A DNA stretch of 64,000 bases, taken from Deltaproteobacteria bacterium. GTDB taxonomy: Bacteria > Desulfobacterota > Binatia > UTPRO1. The notes beneath the pieces are model-generated. The model was not told the origin of the DNA, did not search any database, and worked only from the letters and a program-made list of their open reading frames with translations. The position numbers were made by a program, and so were the translations under genes. Of the stretch, positions 59,684-64,000 are shown one piece after another. The stretch covers positions 21,406 through 85,405 of the forward strand of contig JADLHM010000092.1 of NCBI GenBank assembly GCA_020848745.1, written 5' to 3'. Every line of letters begins with the position of its first letter. Within the stretch, counting starts at the first letter, position 1.

Positions 59684-60841
59684 TCAGAGACCGCGGGCCA
59701 CCTCGCTAATGAAACGCGCCACCGACATGACCTCGACGCGCTCGTCAGTCGTCCACGAATCCTTGCCACCATAGACGAGGATCCTCCTCTTGACCCCGCC
59801 GAGATCTCCGATCGCCGCCAGTCCCTTCAGGAAGTCAGGTCGAAACCGTCGGCCTGCCTTCGCTTCGATGGCGATCAACCTCTTCCCCTGCCGCAGCAGA
59901 AAGTCGACCTCGACCGCACCCGCACTGCCATGGGACGACCAGTAGAACCACTCGTCGAACAATCCGACGTAGTCGTTCATCGCACGCAACGTCTGCGCCA
60001 CCCACCCCTCGAAGAGCGGACCCCGTTCCTCCTCCTGCAGCGGGCCGAGCTGCTTCTTGAACGCGCGTACCAGCCCGGCATCGGCCCAGAAGAACTTCGG
60101 GTGCGCGACTTCCTTCACCCGCAACCGCGGCCGGTACGCGTCGAGCGTAAAGGTGAGCAGCGTCTGCTCGAGGATCTCGCGGTAGCTTTGGATGCTCGTG
60201 CGCGCCACACCGGCGTCGCGCGCCAAGGACGACACGTTGAGGATCTGACCGTGGAAGAGGGCGGCGATCGGCAGGAAGCGAACGAAGCTCGGGAGCCGAC
60301 GGACGGCGGCCTCGGCCTGGATCTCCTGCGCGAGATAGGTCCGCACGTAGGCTGCGAGCCGCTCGGCGCGATTGGGTGCGGCCCACACCAGCGGCAGCGT
60401 CCCGAAGGTGAGCGCATCGTCGAGGTCGAAGCGCCTGCCGAGCTCGGCCGCCGTGAAAGGATGCAATCGGCGCTCGACCGCACGTCCGGCGAGCAGGTTC
60501 ACTCCCTTGCGCCGCAGTTGCCGTGCGCTCGAGCCGCACAGCACGAAGCGAAGCCTGCGCGTCTCGATGAGCCGGTGCACCGCGCTCAAGAGTACGGGGG
60601 CGCGCTGCACCTCGTCGATGACCACCCAGGCCCCCGAAGGGAGTCCATCCAGTTTCCGCGCAAAGGCATCCGGCTCCGCCAAAAGCTCCACCAGAAGCGC
60701 CTCGTCGAGCAGGTCGAAGGTCGCCGCGGCATCCCCGAAGCGATCTGCCAGCCAATAGCTCTTCCCCGTGCCACGTGGTCCGAACAGGAAAAACGACTCG
60801 GCCGCCGGCTGCAGCAAGCGCGCAATCTTGGTGACACCCAT
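59684..60841 (-). CDS. DUF4143-type AAA ATPase
   Basis: A 385-residue protein with Walker A FLFGPRGTGKSYWL near residue 20, Walker B-like GAWVVIDEVQRAP and FVLCGSSARQLRRKGVNLLAG. A C-terminal DUF4143 nuclease-like domain has VEVDFLLRQGKRLIAIEAKA (E-D-x-E-x-K pattern). Such proteins are frequent in mobile or toxin-antitoxin-rich DNA and their role is unclear. A stand-alone gene between the heptamer repeat and the OprB-like porin. Confidence 0.9.
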   Translation of the reverse strand: MGVTKIARLLQPAAESFFLFGPRGTGKSYWLADRFGDAAATFDLLDEALLVELLAEPDAFARKLDGLPSGAWVVIDEVQRAPVLLSAVHRLIETRRLRFVLCGSSARQLRRKGVNLLAGRAVERRLHPFTAAELGRRFDLDDALTFGTLPLVWAAPNRAERLAAYVRTYLAQEIQAEAAVRRLPSFVRFLPIAALFHGQILNVSSLARDAGVARTSIQSYREILEQTLLTFTLDAYRPRLRVKEVAHPKFFWADAGLVRAFKKQLGPLQEEERGPLFEGWVAQTLRAMNDYVGLFDEWFYWSSHGSAGAVEVDFLLRQGKRLIAIEAKAGRRFRPDFLKGLAAIGDLGGVKRRILVYGGKDSWTTDERVEVMSVARFISEVARGL

Positions 60842-60974
60842 ACCGTCATTTTTCCTGGAGCTATGCCGGGAGTAAAGGCCGTCACGCGGGTGAGAACCAA
60901 GGGGGGCTCGATCCTCCGGATTCCCCGTCTGCGGATGTCGAGCTCGGCCTGCCTACAACGCTCGATCTACTTCG

Positions 60975-62336
60975 TCAGAACGTGATCTGCATGCGCGCCC
61001 CGAGCACCACCGCCGTGTCGACCCGCTTCTGCGCCGGCTCGAGCACCTGGAGGTCCGGCGTGACGTGGAGCCACGGCAGGACCTCGGCGTTGTAGAACAC
61101 CTCGAAGCCCTGCCCGCCCTGGGTGCGACGCTCGATCAGGCGCGGCAACTGATCGCTCCGGTCGGTGAGATACCAGCCGATGCCGAAGGTGTCGGCGTCG
61201 CGGGTCGGGACGATGCCCTTGCCGCCGAAGCCGAAGCTGTAGAAGCGCTCGATCGGGTTGGTGCGCTCGTCCGCCTGCGCGAAGCGGAAGAACAGGCCCA
61301 CGCCCTGCGTCGGATCGTCCTTCTCGACCCACAGGAACTGATCGAAGTTGTAATAGATGGCCCAGCCATCACCGGCGCGCTCGACGTCGGCGAAGTCGGT
61401 CCCGAAGCGCCGGTCGATAAGCGCGTCGACGACGAGTCGGCGGTCCTGGTCGAGCACGGCGAAGTTCCGGCTCGACCACGAACCCCCGAGCGTCACGTGC
61501 CCCGGGAGGCCGAGCGGCCGGTACCCGACGCGGAGCTCCTCGGCAACCACCGTACCCTTGTCGAAGGCGTCCTCGAAACCCGAGACGTCGGGACGACCGC
61601 CCGCGTCGAGCGCGAGCACCTGGAGCGTGCCGAGCTCGTCGGGCAGGACGAAGAGCACGCCGCCCCCGAGCGCCGAGTACGGCACGGAGCGAAAAAGGGC
61701 GGGGTTCAGCACGAACGCGAGGTTCGAGAACTGCGTCTTGCCGCGACCGCTCGCGAACGCGTTTTGGTCGCCGTCGAGCGTGTCGAGCTTGCCGCCGAGG
61801 ACGGCGACCCAGGGTGCCAGGAACTGGACGTAGCTCACGCTCGTGAGCGTCGAGATGTCCTCGGGGAGCGGGAAGACGCCGTCGGTGTCGGCCGGGATGA
61901 GCGCGCCGGCGTCCAGGTTCACGAAGTCGCCGAAGCGCGACTCGGCGAAGACGCGCAGGAAGCCGCCCGGCCAGAGCCCGAGCCGCTCGGTCTCGAGGTG
62001 CAGCTCGTAGTCGGCCGAGCCGCCGTAGGCGTCGTTCTCGTCGCGCCCGCCGTCGACGACACCGCGGTATGCCTGGAGGAGATCGACGTTCAGGGTGACG
62101 CCGCGCTCGGCGAGCTTGGTACGCCACCCGCCCCAGTCGCCGGTGAGGTAGCAGCGCCCGAAGAAATCGCCGGTGTAGTCCTGGCGCGGCCAGATGGAAG
62201 CGGGCTCGGCCTTGACGCTCGCCGTCTCGGCGGCTGCGCTCCCCGCGGCCGTCGCGAGACTTCCCATCCCCAGGCACACGACGATCGTCGCAGCCGCCAC
62301 CAGCCCTCGGCGCAGGCTCACTCGGTCGGGTCCCAC
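60975..62336 (-). CDS. OprB-family carbohydrate-selective porin
   Basis: A 453-residue precursor with a signal peptide (cleavage near TAAGS). The family region DFFGRCYLTGDWGGWRTKLA is followed by ERGVTLNVDLLQAYRGVVDG, which matches OprB-type porins. Barrel-like strands continue to a C-terminal VVLGARMQITF ending in Phe. Probably admits sugars or small organics. It starts at GTG overlapping the end of the DUF2950 gene; a second GTG five codons later is possible. Confidence 0.88.
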   Translation of the reverse strand: MGPDRVSLRRGLVAAATIVVCLGMGSLATAAGSAAAETASVKAEPASIWPRQDYTGDFFGRCYLTGDWGGWRTKLAERGVTLNVDLLQAYRGVVDGGRDENDAYGGSADYELHLETERLGLWPGGFLRVFAESRFGDFVNLDAGALIPADTDGVFPLPEDISTLTSVSYVQFLAPWVAVLGGKLDTLDGDQNAFASGRGKTQFSNLAFVLNPALFRSVPYSALGGGVLFVLPDELGTLQVLALDAGGRPDVSGFEDAFDKGTVVAEELRVGYRPLGLPGHVTLGGSWSSRNFAVLDQDRRLVVDALIDRRFGTDFADVERAGDGWAIYYNFDQFLWVEKDDPTQGVGLFFRFAQADERTNPIERFYSFGFGGKGIVPTRDADTFGIGWYLTDRSDQLPRLIERRTQGGQGFEVFYNAEVLPWLHVTPDLQVLEPAQKRVDTAVVLGARMQITF

Positions 62337-63244
62337 GAATCGTCGGGATCGTACGCCGTGATCTTGGAGGCGATCTCCGCCGTCTTGGGACCGAGGTCTT
62401 GCTCGAACGGAATGCCCTGCTCGTTCACGATGAACGTCATGACGCCGCTCGAGCCGTACTTCACCGGATAGGCGAGGAGCGCGAAACCGCGCGTCATCCT
62501 TCCTTCCCTTATATAGCTGCGGGCACCCCCGGGGGCATGCGGACCCGCCGCGTGCAGCTCCTTGTAGACGTAGCCGTGGAACGGCTGGGGCGTGGCGTTC
62601 ATGCCGGGCCGGTAGCCCTCGCGGCTCGCGTCGGCGAAGAGCGGACCGATCGGGCTTTCGGCGTCGCCCTCCCCGGTCTCCCAGTAGAGGCCGTCGCGTT
62701 TGCCGGGCGTGCTGCGGAGCCGCTGGGCGTACTCGTAACCGCCCCCGGTCGCGCGCATGCGGGCCGCATAGTCGCGCTGCGCCGACACGTACTCCTGACA
62801 GACCTGGATCGTAAAGAGCTCGTTCCTCCCGATCCGCCGGTTCAAGATCTCCGTCTTCCCGGCCTCGGTATCGAAGCGCCAGCCGGCCGACTCCTTCACG
62901 AGCGGGATCGGGAACGGCCAGTCGTCGTTGCCGACGCTCAAGACGGCGAAGTCGTCGCCGACGCGCTCGAGGTGCGTGCGCTCGGCCGCGCGCTCGACGA
63001 AGTGCTCGCGGGCTTCGCGATCCGCGACGGGATCGCCCGAGGGCAGCACCTGCTGCGCGCCCGGCCCGAAGAGCGGGTCGAGCTGTTTGCCGTCACCGAT
63101 CTTCGCCGCCTCGACGAGAGCGGAGGCCGCCGCCTCCGCGCTCTCGAACCTGCGCTGCGCCACCGCCCAAGCCGAGGTCGGGATCGTCGTCGCAAGCGCG
63201 CTCAGGAAGAAGAGTCCGATACCGATTCCAGTCGTTCTACGCAT
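62318..63244 (-). CDS. DUF2950 family exported protein
   Basis: A 308-residue protein with a signal peptide (cleavage near SAWAVA). Family features: FESAEAAASALVEAAK, LDPLFGPGAQQVLPSGDPV, GRNELFTIQVCQEYVSAQRD and GYVYKELHAAG, followed by FALLAYPVKYGSSGVMTFIV. Function unknown. DUF2950 genes commonly sit next to DUF3300 genes, as here (14 nt). The ATG is behind GAGGAGG. Confidence 0.88.
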   Translation of the reverse strand: MRRTTGIGIGLFFLSALATTIPTSAWAVAQRRFESAEAAASALVEAAKIGDGKQLDPLFGPGAQQVLPSGDPVADREAREHFVERAAERTHLERVGDDFAVLSVGNDDWPFPIPLVKESAGWRFDTEAGKTEILNRRIGRNELFTIQVCQEYVSAQRDYAARMRATGGGYEYAQRLRSTPGKRDGLYWETGEGDAESPIGPLFADASREGYRPGMNATPQPFHGYVYKELHAAGPHAPGGARSYIREGRMTRGFALLAYPVKYGSSGVMTFIVNEQGIPFEQDLGPKTAEIASKITAYDPDDSWDPTE

Positions 63245-63258
63245 GGCTCGTCCTCCTC

Positions 63259-64000
63259 TCATCGCCGCCGTCCGCCGCCGCCGCCACGACCGCCGCCACC
63301 GCCACCGCGGCCGCCGCCACCGCCACCCCGATAGCTCCCGCCGCCGCCACCGCGACTGCCGCCGTAGCTCCGGCTGCCGCCGCCCCCAGAGCTGCGACTG
63401 CCGCCGTAGCTGCCACTCCGGCTACCACCTCCGTAGCTGCGACTACCGCCGGACCCACTGCGACTCGCCGCGCCGCGCTGACTCGCCGAACGCTCGAAGC
63501 CGCCGCCGCCACCGCCGCCGCTGAACGCGCCGCTGCCACCGCGCGATCCGCCGTAGCTGCCGGAGCCTCCCTGCCGGGAACCAGCGCGCTGCACCCCGGC
63601 GCTCGGCTGCCGCACTCCCTGGCCGCCGGCCCGTTGCTGACCCGCGCGTTGCTGCTGGCCGGCGCGTTGGCCGGCGCCTTCGAGGCTACCGCGCTGCTGG
63701 TACCCGCGCGCCTGCTGCTGGTTCATCCCGCGCCGCTGCGAGTTCTGCGCGCCCTGGTAGCGCTGTGCCGTGTTCTGGTTCCGGTAGCCTTGGCCGCCAC
63801 GGTGCTGCGGATTGTGCTGCCAGCGCTGCTGACCCTGGCCCCGTTGGCCCTGCCGGTCGACGTTGCGATTCGAGTTGCGGTTCACGTTGCGATTGCTGTC
63901 GATGTCGACGTCGACGTCACCGTAGCCGCCGCAGCAGTTCGACCAGCCGCCGCCCCAATTGCAATTGCCCCAGACCGCGGCGCCGACCGCCATGCCGACG
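63259..64000 (-). CDS. C-terminal part of a DUF3300-like protein (5' end beyond the window)
   Basis: Partial gene; the N-terminal domain lies outside the window. The visible 247 residues begin VGMAVGAAVWGNCNWGGG, continue with an Asn/Arg/Gln-rich region, and end in an extended Gly/Ser/Arg/Tyr low-complexity tail (SYGGSRGG-type repeats, ending GGGGGRRR). This matches the C-terminal half of DUF3300 proteins that neighbour DUF2950. The tail should be disordered and may bind nucleic acid or cell-wall polymer; that is inference. Confidence 0.75.
   Translation of the reverse strand, partial: VGMAVGAAVWGNCNWGGGWSNCCGGYGDVDVDIDSNRNVNRNSNRNVDRQGQRGQGQQRWQHNPQHRGGQGYRNQNTAQRYQGAQNSQRRGMNQQQARGYQQRGSLEGAGQRAGQQQRAGQQRAGGQGVRQPSAGVQRAGSRQGGSGSYGGSRGGSGAFSGGGGGGGFERSASQRGAASRSGSGGSRSYGGGSRSGSYGGSRSSGGGGSRSYGGSRGGGGGSYRGGGGGGRGGGGGGRGGGGGRRR

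Noticed and set aside
63259..63560. Repetitive plus-strand and minus-strand GC triplets resembling a satellite
   Set aside because: Explained by the Gly/Ser/Arg low-complexity tail of the DUF3300-like protein.

Overview
The window comes from a GC-rich (about 70% by eye) Gram-negative bacterium. It carries a complete Tol-Pal operon, several lipoboxed lipoproteins and at least five outer-membrane barrel proteins. Gene content (tolQ-R-A-B-pal-cpoB followed by ribF and rluD, many small c-type cytochromes, UPF0182, a globin-coupled kinase) fits an uncultured deltaproteobacterial-type lineage (Desulfobacterota, Myxococcota or Binatota-like). That placement is inference; there is no rRNA gene to test it.

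Layout. (1) 0-7 kb, minus strand: tolQ-tolR-tolA-tolB-pal-cpoB-ribF-rluD, tightly packed. (2) 7.2-9.8 kb, plus: pgk-tpiA-secG and tRNA-Leu(GAG). (3) 10.1-18.9 kb: phosphoribosyltransferase plus helix-hairpin-helix protein, lytic transglycosylase, a small C2H2-finger protein, a NarL-type two-component pair, a triple-BON protein, a cytochrome remnant, a TerB/J-like protein, a four-helix membrane protein and CorA. (4) 18.9-22.8 kb: an amidase with a nucleotidyltransferase remnant in frame upstream, two further nucleotidyltransferase-type genes and a 39-residue membrane peptide. (5) 22.9-40.9 kb: the metabolic and regulatory core. It holds a monoheme cytochrome lipoprotein, a PRPP synthetase / beta-CASP nuclease / AMP-phosphorylase operon, four universal-stress-type proteins, a three-subunit formate dehydrogenase, two triheme cytochromes, a CBS protein, and an NtrC-type regulator next to a globin-domain histidine kinase. 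(6) 41-47.7 kb: Phd/PIN and MNT/HEPN toxin-antitoxin pairs, a DUF1232 protein, UPF0182, a chimeric pseudogene, and a 450-bp non-coding element containing two hairpin repeats. (7) 47.8-59.5 kb, minus: an MscS-type channel, a repeat lipoprotein and a seven-gene run of three porins, an exported glutaminase, a periplasmic amidohydrolase and two membrane proteins. (8) 59.6-64 kb: heptamer tandem repeat, DUF4143 ATPase, OprB-like porin, DUF2950 and the cut end of a DUF3300-like protein.

How the parts may work together. Region 5 looks like a low-oxygen or dormancy survival set. A haem-globin kinase beside a sigma-54 activator could sense oxygen and control stress proteins, formate oxidation, cytochromes and nucleotide salvage. 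Region 7 looks like uptake and hydrolysis of small amides. The least conventional item is the pair of hairpin elements at 45.6-45.9 kb: their outer arms differ between copies, yet each arm still pairs perfectly with its partner.
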